A program made the position numbers and the translations under genes. A model generated the notes under the pieces. The model saw nothing but the letters and a program-made list of their open reading frames with translations. It had not been told where the DNA came from and searched no databases. From assembly GCA_036583965.1 (NCBI GenBank), contig JAZBQD010000017.1:26198385-26262384 (forward strand): a DNA stretch of 64,000 nt, written 5' to 3'. This DNA is from Prunella strophiata. Taxonomy: Eukaryota > Chordata > Aves > Passeriformes > Prunellidae. Below are positions 11,758 through 24,250 of the stretch, piece after piece. Positions within the stretch are counted from its first letter, which is position 1. The number at the start of each line of letters is the position of its first letter.

Positions 11758-14700
11758 TAGTATGCTTTTCCCTAAATATTTCCAGTTAAAATAAACATTT
11801 ATTTTAAATTCAAAACATTCAAAACCTATATATTTAACATAACTACAAAAAAGTTTCTTTTTTCATTGTTTTTGGAGTTTTTTAATTGATATATGATTGG
11901 CCAGCCTGCAAAAACTGCTTCTACATTAAGTCTAAGTATTTTCATTTTCTTTATAGTCAGTATAAGGAACTTCCAAATAGTGAACATTTCAGAGTATTTT
12001 GCTGTTAAAAAAAATCAGATTCAATTTTTTACTTATAGCATGGAATTGTCACAACTTCTGTCAGATTCATCTGTTTTCCATGCTAACCAGTGTCCAATTT
12101 AGCTTGAAAAAATATCATACACAGTTTTTTTCTTCCAAGAAATTCCTTCAAAGTCAATAAATGTATCTTCTGCCCCCTTTCAACTGCTGAAGCTTCTAAA
12201 CAAATAACTATATGATTACAGCAGTTGTGTTATGTTCTCTTTAATAAAGAACACTACTAGTAAACCTAATTATTTTATGCTACAAATGTTAATAACTTGA
12301 AGAGTATCACCTAACAATATCAGAAAAAAAAAGTCATTTAGAGAAGAATAAAAAGATAATGAAGGTAGGTGAGATTTTTTTAAGTGTAGGATTAGATTGC
12401 TTATTCCTCCAGATTTGTGTTTGTTATAGCAAAAGATAAATACTAGTAACACATAGGGAATTATTTAATTTTTAGTTATACAAGGGAGATACACAAGAAA
12501 AATCTTGAAAGAAAATGAAATGGGTTGTGACACAGAGAAAACAACAAGTCTGCTGTTTGCAGGCCATAGAACACTGGTCTACAAAATATCTGATTTTATT
12601 ACACATACAGGCCAAAAATGCTCACCCAAGGTGCTACTTGGGTTTCATGAAACAATAACTGAACAGAATGCTGCTCAGCTGCTGAGTTCCATGACAGCAA
12701 TTTAGAAGAGGGAAGGGGAAAGGGAAAAAGAATGGGAGGCAGAAAAAATTCTGTCAAATCAACAATGGAATGTATCATTCTTCATTTTTAAAATTGCAGC
12801 AGTACTTTACTTTTGAAGACAAGTTCTCTAAAGTGTGAGTGCAATAGATATTTGCATGACAAGTTGTTCTTTAAAGAGGTCACATACCTCCACTCCGACA
12901 AAAATATTACGTATTTAATATTAGGAAGAGTTTTCTTGTTAATATGATATAGACTTAATATGATATGCTGCTAGTTGTTTAAGATGAAGAACTTTGAAGA
13001 CTGACAGAAACACATTTTTATGAATAATAAGCCTATATTAAACTCTTTGGAAACAGCTACAGGAGACAAGCTTAAAAAAGATTTTTTCATCTCTGCTTGA
13101 GAAAGTTACAGTGGTTGGCAAGATCAATGCAACTATCTACTTAAGGCGTACATAATTCCTTCTATTTGAATTTTAGTCCTCAGCAATTACACTGAGATCA
13201 AGGGCATTTGATTGAACATAACAGGCTTGTTTTGTTCTGGTACTTTTTCTCTATGTGACCTTTCCTCCTAGTTTCACATTTTCATTTCAGGTCAGTGACA
13301 TTATTGCAGACATTATTCTCAGTGTCCGTATCAGAGATAAAGTACCAATAGTACAAAGAATATCTGCTCAATGTCATGAGGGAAATCAATGAAAAGGAAA
13401 AACATTAAAGTTCTATCGACATAGACATGCCATCCACTCATCTACCGACTAGATTTATGAATATCTGATATAGTATTTTGAAAAATGCACAGCAACATTT
13501 AGTTACTAATCCATGATATAGCTTGAGTGTGGTTTCATTATTGTTTTTTACCCCAAATAGATTCTACACTGTGAAAAATAAGTGTGAAAAAACAACCATT
13601 TCACTCTTATATTAGTAGGCAAAATGAGATAATGAGATAATAAGTAAAATATATTATTTTCAAAAAAATAATTTTAAGCTTAAAAATATTTTTCATTCTT
13701 TTATAAATTCAGGCACAAAGGGGAAAAATTTAGAGCAGTTGAAAATGAGATTTTAACTTTGAGTGAACCATTTCACATCAGTCAAAAACCCTTTTACAAA
13801 AATGATGGGTTACCAAGATTTTGAGCTTTAAATTTCTTTAGTACAATAAGGTGGCATCTTGAAAGGGACATAACTTTTTATAGGAAAAAAACCCACTTTA
13901 TTGTTTAGCATCCTATTTTTTACTCTGTTTTTCAAAACCAGCTAGAAAAAGAAAAGTTCGTCTATTAGCCTTTTGAAAATGTAGATTTTTCTACACTTTC
14001 TGTAGATTTTTTTCTGATTTTCTGTGCTTCCTTCTGAAAAACAATTTCATAGGAAGAAAAGAAATTACCATTTCTTTTAACTACTGCAGCATTGGCACAT
14101 CAATGCAATTGTATACCTTTTTCAGCTAGGATCACTAAAAAGGCTAAGTGAATGTAGTGGTAAGTTGCAGTCCTTATAATGATAGATACAAATCCAGTTG
14201 CAAAGCCCCCAGAGTGCCTGGAGAAGATGCCCTCATGTGTAACAGCTCAGCACGAGGGGTTACCTGGCTTTTTCTGGCTCCACTTTTGCTCTCATTTTAC
14301 CAAGACTTAAAACTACTCCTGAAGCTCTAAACTCTTAGGGCTTACAGTTCTTACTGTGTGCTGCATAGCAGAAAAGTTCTGTAACAGTTGAAGGGCTTAT
14401 CTTTTCTTTTTATCCCAGCAACAGGCAAAGTGGAGTGAGCAGCAGTGTAAAAGTCCAATTTCTTCCCTTTTCTATTATCTGCAAGCCAGCTGACATTGCA
14501 AACTTATACTAGAAGTAATCCTGAAACAGGAAGGAATCATCCACGCATGCTATTGCAAGACTGAAATCTGTACAACTCTGTCTTTTCCTATACTTTTGTG
14601 TAATGATCTTGCATTCTCTCAGAAGAGCAGGAAAATTATTGTTTTCTACTGCTATAGCCACTGCTTAAGAGAAGCACTTAGTTGCTAAGATATTCCTCCA

Positions 14701-16835
14701 TATGCTGGCTTTTCTGAGAGAGCAATGAATGGCTACACTAGGAGTTCTTGTTAGAGCTAAATATTAAAAATATTTCTTTTAGCCTCACAGGTGTTAGAAG
14801 CAACCAAAAGTCATATTTGACAATGGAATATGATACACATGTATCCTAAGATTAAAATAATTGTAAACATTGCTTTTAGATAAAGGTTTACTCTTAATAG
14901 AGTCTCTGATTTAGTCCTTCCTTTTTCTGAAGTAGAGTTTCATCTATCAGATTTCACTGATGTATAACAGTGATTTCAGCTGAGCGCTCTGGGAAATTCT
15001 GCCACCATCTAAGCAAGGAGAGTGAATTTTCAATATAGACAATGCTATCAGGGGTCAACTATCTTCCAACAAATTCCACTTGCAATTTTTCATCTTGCCC
15101 TGCTCTCATTTTGTTTTCCAGATATGAAGAATGTATCAAATAAGTAGATCATAATCAACAACTTCAACTTTTCTAAGCTGGCCAGTTTATTAACTCAAAT
15201 GTCCTGTTCTCTTTTTTTTCATGTGCTGGTTTCTTGCTTTGTCCCCCAATCTTCCTTGAAGTACCCCTAGCTGAAACCTGAAGCCTAAGTTTGATACCAG
15301 AGACCAACATAGTTGAGATTTCTGAGGAAATTTCTTCACTGTTAGGAGGAATGATGAGAGCACGCACAGAATAGACCCACACAAGATAGAGAATGGAAAA
15401 ATACAGAGGCAAGATAGCAGTAAGAAGTCTTAAGAACAAGAATAGCAACCGAAATCTGAGCATAAAAAACAAGGATATTGATTACATCAATCACCAGACC
15501 ACAATTTCCATATAACTTTTTGCATTGCTGCTCCACCCTATGTCTGGCTTGCCTACATATGCCAACAGTGCTGGACAATTATGATGACATGTGAAAGCAC
15601 TGCACATATATATCAGATATCCTTGGTCATGTCTAGCAAGAGGTCAGGAGCTCACTTCAGAATCACTTCAGTGCTTTAGGTCAACAAGGAATTAAGATCA
15701 GGTTTTCATGGTGCCTTACTCAGACGAATGCATGCTGAGCATGCTCATAAGTAGCTGTCCCTATCTGCCTGCATGCCAAAAACCCCTATGGAAGAGTCTC
15801 TTAAACCCATGGAAGAAAAAGAAAATACTAACCCAGAAAATTAGTCTCCACTGTTCTAATCAGTTTCATTTCAATAATGGTGTGGAAATTCAGAGTTTCA
15901 AATCATGAACATGGAAGAAGTCACAAAGCTTGTAATTAGAAATACAAAAAAAACCCCACTGGTTTGTGGCTTTTGCCGTGTTTTGGGGAGCAAGAATTTT
16001 AGCTTTATGTCAGATCTTCTGCTGCTGTTTGGATATAATTGTTCATTCCTGCTATAATATAACGCTTGAATTTGCAAGCCAACAGAATTAAGCCTCTGTT
16101 GGCATTTTTAGGTAATCTCAATCAGCCCAGGTCTTCAATACCATATGTGTGATTTTGGGTGAGCTGAGGCACGTAGAATCTAAAGCAGCCAATTTTGGTC
16201 TGAAAGCCATATAGCTCTAAAAGCTTAAAACTAGAATTACCTAGAGTAAAGTTCTGCGTCAGTTCAGATATCTGGTTTTCTGACTAACGTGACCAGTGTG
16301 AACAAGGGGAGTAACAGGTGAGTCCATACTGTACCTGAGATTAGGGCAAATTTTGGTTTTAACGGGTGCAAGGGAGATTGGGAATTTTTCTGTTGATGGA
16401 AAAAAAAACTAGTCACACAGAAATACCCTTACTGAAACATTTCTACAGTTTTATAAGCATAATATCACATTATGCAAATTTACCTATTCAAATGTCAATA
16501 GTAAGATCTTCCAAAAATGTTTCATCCTCCAAAATCTGAGTATAGATACAAAGTGTTTTTAGAAAGAGTATAATTATCTGTAGCATAAATTTTGTTGAGG
16601 AAAATCGTGGTTTATGAAGACGTAAGTACTTTTCTGCATTCATGCAGAGAAACAATGGTTACCTCAGAGTCTCACAAACCCTTGCCCATCTCATTGTTCT
16701 TAAAACAATAGATTTCCTTATGCTGTTACTATGCCTTGTTCCTTTTTCTTCTTTCACAGTTCAGCAAAATACAGCCTGGGTAGACATCAGGCTTGTGGTA
16801 TGACTATTTTCTCTATTTAAGAAAAGTTATTCCAA
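11758..16835. other. Long AT-rich unique stretch, no gene seen
   Basis: About 5 kb without a recognisable repeat or exon. Open frames are under 100 codons. The longest, 15173-15472 on the minus strand, overlaps two other minus-strand frames and begins in a low-complexity hydrophobic stretch without a domain. Short slippage duplications occur, for example 'atgagata' twice near 13626-13641. Confidence 0.6.
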
Positions 16836-16985
16836 CCAAAACAAAACAAAAAAATGAAATCTAAAATAGAAAATAACCAAAACCAGACAAAAACCCAAAC
16901 AAACAAACAAAACTAAACAAAAAACCAAAGAAAATCCAAAACAAGAACAGAAAATTAAAAAAAAAAAAAAAAAGACCAACCAAAC
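16836..16985. repeat. A-rich low-complexity tract (CAAA-like) with A17 run
   Basis: About 150 bases of A with scattered C (CAAAA, CAAA and ACC units), ending in a 17-base A run at 16957-16973. The phenylalanine-rich minus-strand frames here are artefacts of the composition. Confidence 0.92.
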
Positions 16986-17079
16986 TAATGTTAGGTTCTG
17001 ATCCAAACACCCTGATCTGGTAGGTGTGTATGAAATGAGGACAGATATCCACTCCAATCAAATGGACAAGAACAATTTA

Positions 17080-18850
17080 AATAGGATGAACACATTTCCC
17101 TGTCTCTTTATAAACACTCAAGCCCCAGTCTTCATTTCTGCTGTCTGTCTGCCTACTAACAACCACCAGTGGAGGAACAGGGCAGTGAGACATCTCTTCT
17201 CCTGTCTCAGGAAGGCACTGACACCAGCTGCTGCCCAGGAGCTTCAAGGCCAGAATGAGTTCTGACAAGAAAAGCAGCTGGCTTCCACCCTCTCCCCAGA
17301 CCCCCACTTTCATTATTTCAGCAGTCACAGACCCTCACTACACATGCCCAGGAGTGGTCAGAGTTTGTCCCAGCCTGACTAAGGCCTGGACTCCTGCTGA
17401 GTGTGTCTACAATGCCTGGAGAGTCAAGCAAGGCTCTGGCTGGTGCTGAAAGGTGCGTTGGTGGCTCTTGGCAGCAGTTCTCCATGCCTGTCCCTAAAGC
17501 TGTTGGCTGTGCTTCCCTGGTTGCCATGGGAAAGCAGCTGCTGCCCTGAGCTCTCTCCAGCCTTCTGCAATGCATTGAGACCATGGCCACAGCATCAGGC
17601 TGGGCATATTCCATCTCCTGCAAAGTTCAGTCTGACCTTCATGATCCTGTGTCTACACCAGGTCTGCTTTGGCTGCATTATACTGTGGACAGTAGGAAAA
17701 CAAACTGTCCCACTCTGTGTGGGCCTCCTCCAGTGCATCAAGTTCCTGGTGTGGGCAGAAGATGATTTTTTAAGCTAAACCAATGTGCCTACCACAGAGC
17801 CATTGGATGCCAGCAGCTATATAGAAACAGCTCTGACAACCCAGACACCCACCATCCTTTTCTCAAAAGATGCCATTCCACAATGCATCAGAGACAGTAC
17901 CCAGGGCTGCTGTGGGTGGCCTCCCACCAGACATCTGGGCATGCATTTTCCAAGGCTATCCAAAAACCTTTGAGCTCATAATGCCCCAGCTGCAATAACT
18001 GCTGCAGGAGACCTAAAGGATATGGTGGTGGCTAATGGTCACAGCAAATACCCTGATCATGACCAGTCTGTACCTTCTAGGACTCAACAAGGAAGACAGT
18101 CCAGGAGCTGCAGCCCAGCCTGCAAGACCACATAGCAAATTCTTACGAAGATGTCATTGTGCACCAGTGCAGTGAAGAGGACCAGAGTTGTTTGAGCCAA
18201 AAGGACACCTCCAGTTCCAAAGGGGCAGGAGGACAGCCCCATGGATATCCCCAGACCCTCTACCTCCCCAGAGGGGACTCCTGTTGTCAGCATGGGTACC
18301 TCCAGCAGAAAGTTAGGAAGTTTTCCTTCAGTCACTCCAGAAGTTTCCCAGTTTACTTGTGTCTTGCTTTCTTGTCCCTCCAGCAGATATTAGCATATTT
18401 CAAGTTCTCTGTAACTGTGAATGTGATGTTTCTTCCAGTTATCTGAAGATGGCATCATTTGCTTTTCATTTGTGGTGAGGCAGTCCATTGCAGACTCCCA
18501 CTACAACATCATGTGTGTTTGTCTGCCTCCTCATCCTGATGCACAAACCAGATGCACAACCAAAGTCAGTTGTCTCATTATCCATCCCTAGGCAGAGAGC
18601 TCCATACAGCAGCTCCAAACCAGCTGCTTTCACGTTAGTTGGAATCCTTCCTCCTCATATTCCTGTTCTGCCCACACTGAAGAGACTATATCCACCCACA
18701 GCAACACTCCAGCTGACCCGCTATATCTCCATGATCCCATTGAGGTTGTCCCTGCAGACACATGTAGACCATGAATTTGTCCTTTTTTCTCCCCATGCTG
18801 CATGTGTAAGAGATGTGAAGAATGAAGAAACTAGAAAGTGATCTCTGGCA
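17080..18850. other. GC-richer island of unknown origin
   Basis: About 1.8 kb clearly richer in G and C than the flanks, with a coding-like texture but no long frame. Short frames overlap on both strands (plus: 17401-17778, 18159-18446, 18488-18841; minus: 17318-17623, 18084-18335). None shows a domain, signal or catalytic motif I recognise, and no CR1 or LTR landmark is present. CpG is rare, unlike an active CpG island. It could be a decayed processed gene, a degenerate internal region of an ERV, or an old unclassified repeat. I cannot choose between these. Confidence 0.45.
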
Positions 18851-20287
18851 GGCACTAGTCAAATTAGTTCTGGAAATATGAGGAGAAATGTTTCTTGTCT
18901 ACACTGTCTCAGAGGCTGCTGGAAATTGAGATGGCATCTTCTGAGGTGTCATAAATTCTGAGACTCCCCTGGTATGCTGCAAACCTCATTCACAGAGAGA
19001 GTCACTCTCACAAAAGATATATAATCTTTTCTTGAGGAATACCAATAAAGAAAATCTCACATACCCTAGTCCAAATATACTCTGAATGAGAGCATTACTT
19101 CATAAGGCAAGACACAGTTGCACCATATCTAGTGCTTTATATTATTTCTTGAAACTACATTACTATGATAAACACATGAAGAGCATGAGATAACCTATAA
19201 AATTTTCAGAATGAAAATAATTATAATTAAAGAAAAAGCACCAATAAAACCTTCTCCATCAAAACTTTTCTCCCCACACACTAAAAACCTGAAGTAGTTT
19301 AGATGGAAAATGACAGCTTCTTTCATTATGTAACACTCCTACAACAACTGCTTCTTCCAGTTCCAAAGGGACCAATTAAAGAGGCAACAGTAGTGCTTGA
19401 ATTTGTACTTTTTCCCTTTACCTGAACTATCATCTGGAAATACTGGCCCAGGATGACTACTTTCATATTACTTGTCCATGAGAGGGGTCTTTTCTGTTTC
19501 TAGTGGTTTGACTCACAGGATATCAAGCGTATTTTTCTGAGAATGAGAAACTGCTTTGGTGATTCACTGTAAAAAAAAAAAAAAAGGCGGGGGGGGGGGG
19601 GTTCAGAATAAATTAGATGCATAAGAGAGATGGTTTTTGCTGGAGGAGAAGCAAAAGCAAAAAGGTACCTAAGGGGAGATTCTACATGACTTGAAAAATG
19701 TCAGTAAAAAACTCACTAGTGACTTTTGCATTAAATACAGACATTGAAACATCATGTTATATTTATTATGATTACTGTTTTCACTTTCTACAGTTCTGTT
19801 GAAAGTGTGAAATGCAGGGACAGAGCCCTTTTTATTTATATTTTTCTATCTTTATTAAAATAGTAATTTAATTAAAAAGCAGGAGTTTTTATACTGATAG
19901 AAAAAAATCAAGTTAACTCATTGTATAGAATTATACAGATAGAAGTAGAACATTATTACCACAAAATCTTTCCATCTTGAAAAGATATCATTATATACTT
20001 AAGCTATTCTTAAGAATGTTCTTTTTTTATTTTCTTTTTGTTTTCTTCTGATTTTCCAACCCATTCACTTAAAAAATTGCAACTGGCTGTACTCCTGATT
20101 GAGATTACTATAATATTCCACTTCTAGTGTAAATCATCCTTTATTAGTAAAGGTACTCTTTGAAGACAGCAAATTCTCAAGGAGCTAACTCCACCTTTTG
20201 CTAGTATTTACTATAATGCTACCTTCTTCACTTACAAATTCAGTGTTAGGTCTTGACTTCTAAAAGTTTTACTATGCTTGGCTCTGA
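18851..20287. other. AT-rich unique sequence with an A/G homopolymer pair
   Basis: No gene or named repeat apart from the A15/G13 tract at 19571-19601. Confidence 0.6.
19571..19601. repeat. A15 run followed by GGC and G13 run
   Basis: Fifteen A, then GGC, then thirteen G, an all-purine tract except for one C. Such tracts are hard to sequence, and the run lengths are uncertain. Confidence 0.9.
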
Positions 20288-20410
20288 ATAAAATCTAATA
20301 CTAAAACAGGTTGCCCAGAGAATCTGTGGATGTCCCATGCCTGGATGCAGTTTTGGCTGGTTGGATGGAGATACAAGCAGCCTGGTCTTGTGGAAGGTGT
20401 CTCTGTGGTG
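20288..20410 (+). mobile_element. CR1 LINE fragment, 3' region
   Basis: Short plus-strand piece. 'aacaggttgcccagagaa' is a signature of the CR1 3' region, also found in the copies at 43321 and 63117. It is followed by 'gtggatgtcccatgcctgga' and 'gcagcctggtcttgtggaaggtgtctctg'. The terminal octamers are not found, so the copy is cut at both ends. Confidence 0.82.
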
Positions 20411-21873
20411 AAGGAAACGTGGCAAAGGAGTCAGGACTAGAATTAAAGATTCTGGCTTTAATTTGAAAGACATTAAATATTTCTCCAAGTGAATCCTATT
20501 TTGCCCATGACAGCAATTGCTGAGTGATCTTCGTGTTTTTACCTTGATCCACAATCTTTTTGTCACATTTTCTCCTGCCTGTGCTTTTGGGCAGGGGTAG
20601 TGAGAAAGTACCTTGGCAGGTGCCTGGCTAGAGTTCACCAACTCAAATGGTCATCTCACAAAACCTTGAAAATTTCCAGAAGTTCCTGGCATTCTGGAGT
20701 ATACACAGGCTGCCATTATTTTTTGACAAGAGCTCTTACTGTTTTTCTCTTGGATGCAGTATTTCTTAAATGACTGAGGGACCAAAGCAGCAATACCAAC
20801 AGCACACTACCAATATAAACCTACACAAAACACACACAGCATACACATATTCTCTTCTGTTTTCTCTGTGATAGTTTCTTCTGTTCCATAGGAACAGTAA
20901 GCACACAAAGGCAGTGCAAAGAAAAGCAGAATATTTTTCCTTTGCTTTGTGCATTGAATTATTCATTTGCGGTTTTCTGAATTTGTTCCAAACAATTCCT
21001 CTGTGCTCCAGCACTTTAAAGGACATTTCTCAGCACCCTAATAAAATGGAACAAAACTTTTAACCTGAAAAACTTTTATCATGTCTTTAAACATTATTCT
21101 TAATTGTAGGACTACTTCTGTATATAAACATCTAAAATCCTTGTTTAAGTAATTGGAATTGTCCTGGAAGGAAAACAGCAGATTAAGTTTCTTAGACTTG
21201 ATTAGAGAGTTAGTAGATGTAGTAGATTAAAATATCTTTCTCTTTAAATTCTCAGTGGATGAAGGAATTTTATTTCATTCTTAATACAGCCACAGACTAG
21301 CAATGAAAAAGTATGCACTGCATGACAGCACAGTGTAGACATCTTAAGACCTGCTCAACATGATATTGTTTAACTATAAGAGGTCCTTCAGTTCCGTTAC
21401 CTTCACATGCCTCTTGTAGGTGAACTTGCTGAGAAGTGAGCAAGTTGAGAAGCTCATCACTGAGGCAGAGCTCTCTTTTTACACAGCTTCCTATGTCTAG
21501 TACTTTTGGTAAGCCATTGAGATCTGCCTCCAGTTTCTGTGTTACTCATATTTTCCCCTCCTACTTTGATAATTTTCAGGAGCTAATTAAACCAAGATTT
21601 AACTCCCCTGTACTAAAAGGAGTCTGCAAAATGGAGAACTGCACATTCAGTAATAACACTGTCACTGAATGTCAACATAAAAGTGCATAAAATCAGCACC
21701 ATGTATTTCCTCTGGAACTATGTTCAGATAGCAGAGACAAACATGAATTTTTTGTACATAGTATCAATTTCCTGTTCTATTGTTTCCTACTATCTAATCA
21801 CCATGCAGCAACATAAAATACAAACCACTTACTATCCCTGACAGATCCCATTCATTGGATGGATTTGCAACTT
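20411..21873. other. Unique sequence, no gene seen
   Basis: No supported feature. The 131-codon minus frame at 20246-20641 runs partly antisense through the CR1 piece and has no recognisable motif. Confidence 0.6.
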
Positions 21874-22240
21874 AGAATTGTAGAATCATTGATACTGGAG
21901 AAGACCTCTAGGATCATCAAATCTAAATGCTAGCCTAGAACTAGGCTAGCATTTAGTTCACCACTAAACCATTCCCCCAAGTGCCACATCCACATGTCTT
22001 TTAAACACTTTCAGGGATGGTGATTCTACTGCTTCCCTGGGTAGCCTGTTCCAGTGCCAGGCCATCCTTTCAGTGAAAGAATTTTTCCAACCGTTCCACA
22101 TTAACATCCCCTGGTGCAGGTTGAGGCCATTTCCTCTTATTCTGTCGCTTGCTACTTAGGAAAGCAGACTGACCCCCACCTGGCTACAGCCTCCTTTCTG
22201 GTAGTTGTAGAGAGTGATAAAGTCACTCCTGATCCTTCTT
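21874..22240 (-). mobile_element. CR1 LINE, 5'-truncated, minus strand
   Basis: The 3' end on the left is 'agaattgtagaatcatt', followed by antisense landmarks of a CR1 subfamily: 'gatcatcaaatc', 'ttcaccactaaaccatt' (21956-21972), 'aagtgccacatccacatgtctttta' near 21980-22005, 'gcctgttccagtg' near 22046 and 'ctggctacagcctcctttctggtagttgtagag' near 22180-22213. The same set, in sense, appears in the copy at 28505. It contains a perfect 16-bp hairpin at 21923-21956. The right end near 22240 is the 5' truncation point. Confidence 0.92.
21923..21956. repeat. Perfect 16-bp inverted repeat inside CR1
   Basis: CTAAATGCTAGCCTAG, two spacer bases AA, then the exact reverse complement. It replaces part of the normal CR1 sequence between 'gatcatcaa' and 'ttcaccactaaacc'. 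This is the pattern of a template-switch mutation. Confidence 0.97.
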
Positions 22241-23769
22241 CCACCTATACTTTTTTCTACCATTTCCTTTGCACACATAGAGAGCTACTGGCAGTGTTTG
22301 AATGGTGAATGCATCTCAGGAGGTCCAAAACCAAAAACTGCCCTACATTTTAATGAAGGAAACAATCCGTCTCATTTACCAGCCTGGGTAGCCATTTGTG
22401 AACCAGTTTGGAAAATACCTCTAAACCTGTAACTCTCTGTGCCAAAGGAATTTTGTTGTTTCTAGTCTAGCAGCATGGGTATACATAAGGTTTAGTATCC
22501 CAGCAATGTAATTTCTAGAAGGCAAATAACTGTTTGAACCCATGAGAGACAGATAGATGACTGCTAGGTTTTTTTTCATTACTTTATTACACTTTCTTTT
22601 CCATGAATTTGTTGTCCAGCATGAGGCAAAATATGATAAAGGCTTTTTAGCTGAGCCTTTTTTTCTTTTGCAGTCACCTACCAGAAGTCTGTTAATGCTG
22701 CCTGCACCAAGTGAAACTCTTATGCCATTTTTTCAGGTGTTAATGGATCCAGCATCTTACATCCGTTCCCATTTCTGATACTCATTAACTCTGACATCTT
22801 AGTTCTCTACTGTGTGAGGTGACTTTGCTGTATACAACTAGTTTCACTGATTTTATTTAAGACTGCTTTAGAAATGAACTATTGTTTGAATACTGTTACT
22901 TTAAAGTAGTATTTTTATGGTATAATCTACTGTAGAATATTTCATTTTCTCAACTCACACTATTTTTTTTTTAATTTTATTTCACAAATTTGCATAAAAG
23001 GAGGAAAATGGAGGCTTTTATCTATGCACACATATTTACAGAGATATAAACCTGTATATGCATGCAAATTCTTCTAAATCACAAAGCTCACTCACTTTCA
23101 AAATGCAGAAAAAGCTTCTAAAATAAAAGCATTCTTTGTTCAGAAAAATACATAACTCCAAATTTTAATTTTTTTTTTCCTGAAAAAGTCAGATTTTCTG
23201 CTGAAAGAAAGCCATTTGAGATGTGTGCCTAGAGAAGTCATGGGTATGCTAGGATCTAGGAGATTGGGAATAGAAACAAATTGTGAAAAAGTGGAGCTTC
23301 TGCTTAATCCCTCAGTGTTTTCCTTGAAGAGTCATATAAACTTGCTTTGCTCTATAAGATTAAGAAAAATATTGCAAGATACTTTTATATATCCCACAAT
23401 TTTGTTTGGTTGGGTATGCACATCATTCTTCCAAGGAAGCCAAACACAACATTTTCAGAGGTAGAAACCAGACACAAAAAGCAGTTCAGGATATTTAATC
23501 TCCCTGAATTCATCCTGATTGAAATTTGATGTACAAATCCTTCCTGGAAACAGAGATGTGTAAATAAATGAAAAATGAAGCATTATGATGACTTATGTTG
23601 GAAAATAGAATCTAAACCCTATAGGTTCAAGTTTACAGAGACATCTCTGAACTGACTCATCTAAAAAGTCATTAAGATATGATCCGTTTAGTTTTGCATC
23701 CTTTGAGTTGCTAAACTTAATTTCTTTGGTTTTCTTTCGTATATCCCTAATTGTAGTCTTCACCTACAA
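22241..23769. other. AT-rich unique sequence, no gene seen
   Basis: Only short frames and poly-T or poly-A patches; no repeat family or exon recognised. Confidence 0.6.
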
Positions 23770-24250
23770 ACACTCACCCCTTCTTTCTGGTGCTGCTGCT
23801 GCTTCGTTCAGACTCTGCTGGCACTTTTGTAGGTTGGTCATGGCCTCTATCCCCTCCACTGCTATGAGAACACTGCTTGATGTGTTGATGCAGACCTACA
23901 GGGAGAACAGGAGTGGTCCTCCTGGTACAAGAAGTTGACATCCCTCAGCCTTCAGCATTGACTCTCCATTTACCAGCCACCTTCTACTTCAGCACTGCAG
24001 CAGTTGTATTTGGCAGCATGCATGTTTCACCCCACAAAGCCACCCTGCAAACATCAGCATCACCCCCACCCTGGTCACAGGGAGGCCCCACGCTGCTTAA
24101 AGGTCTACAGGCTCATGCATGGAGACGTGTATCCTCCCCTGAGAGCCCCATCCAGGCTGTTTTCTCTGATGTGCCAAGGTAGTTTGTCCAGTGGATGCTG
24201 GGAAGGAGGATTGGTAGAGCATCACCACAATTGCTGAGCAAATATACACT
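23770..24250. other. Second GC-richer patch, unclassified
   Basis: About 480 bases richer in C and G than the surroundings, with overlapping plus-strand frames (23708-23938, 23913-24182, 24004-24237), none with a recognisable domain. Its texture resembles the island at 17080-18850, but I could not align the two by eye. It may be another decayed element or pseudogene. Confidence 0.35.

Noticed and set aside
17401..17778. 125-codon plus-strand frame in the GC-richer island
   Set aside because: Not called as a gene because there is no recognisable domain, no splice or promoter support, and competing frames lie on the other strand. The island itself is kept as a finding.
20246..20641. 131-codon minus-strand frame
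   Set aside because: Partly antisense to a CR1 fragment and without motif.
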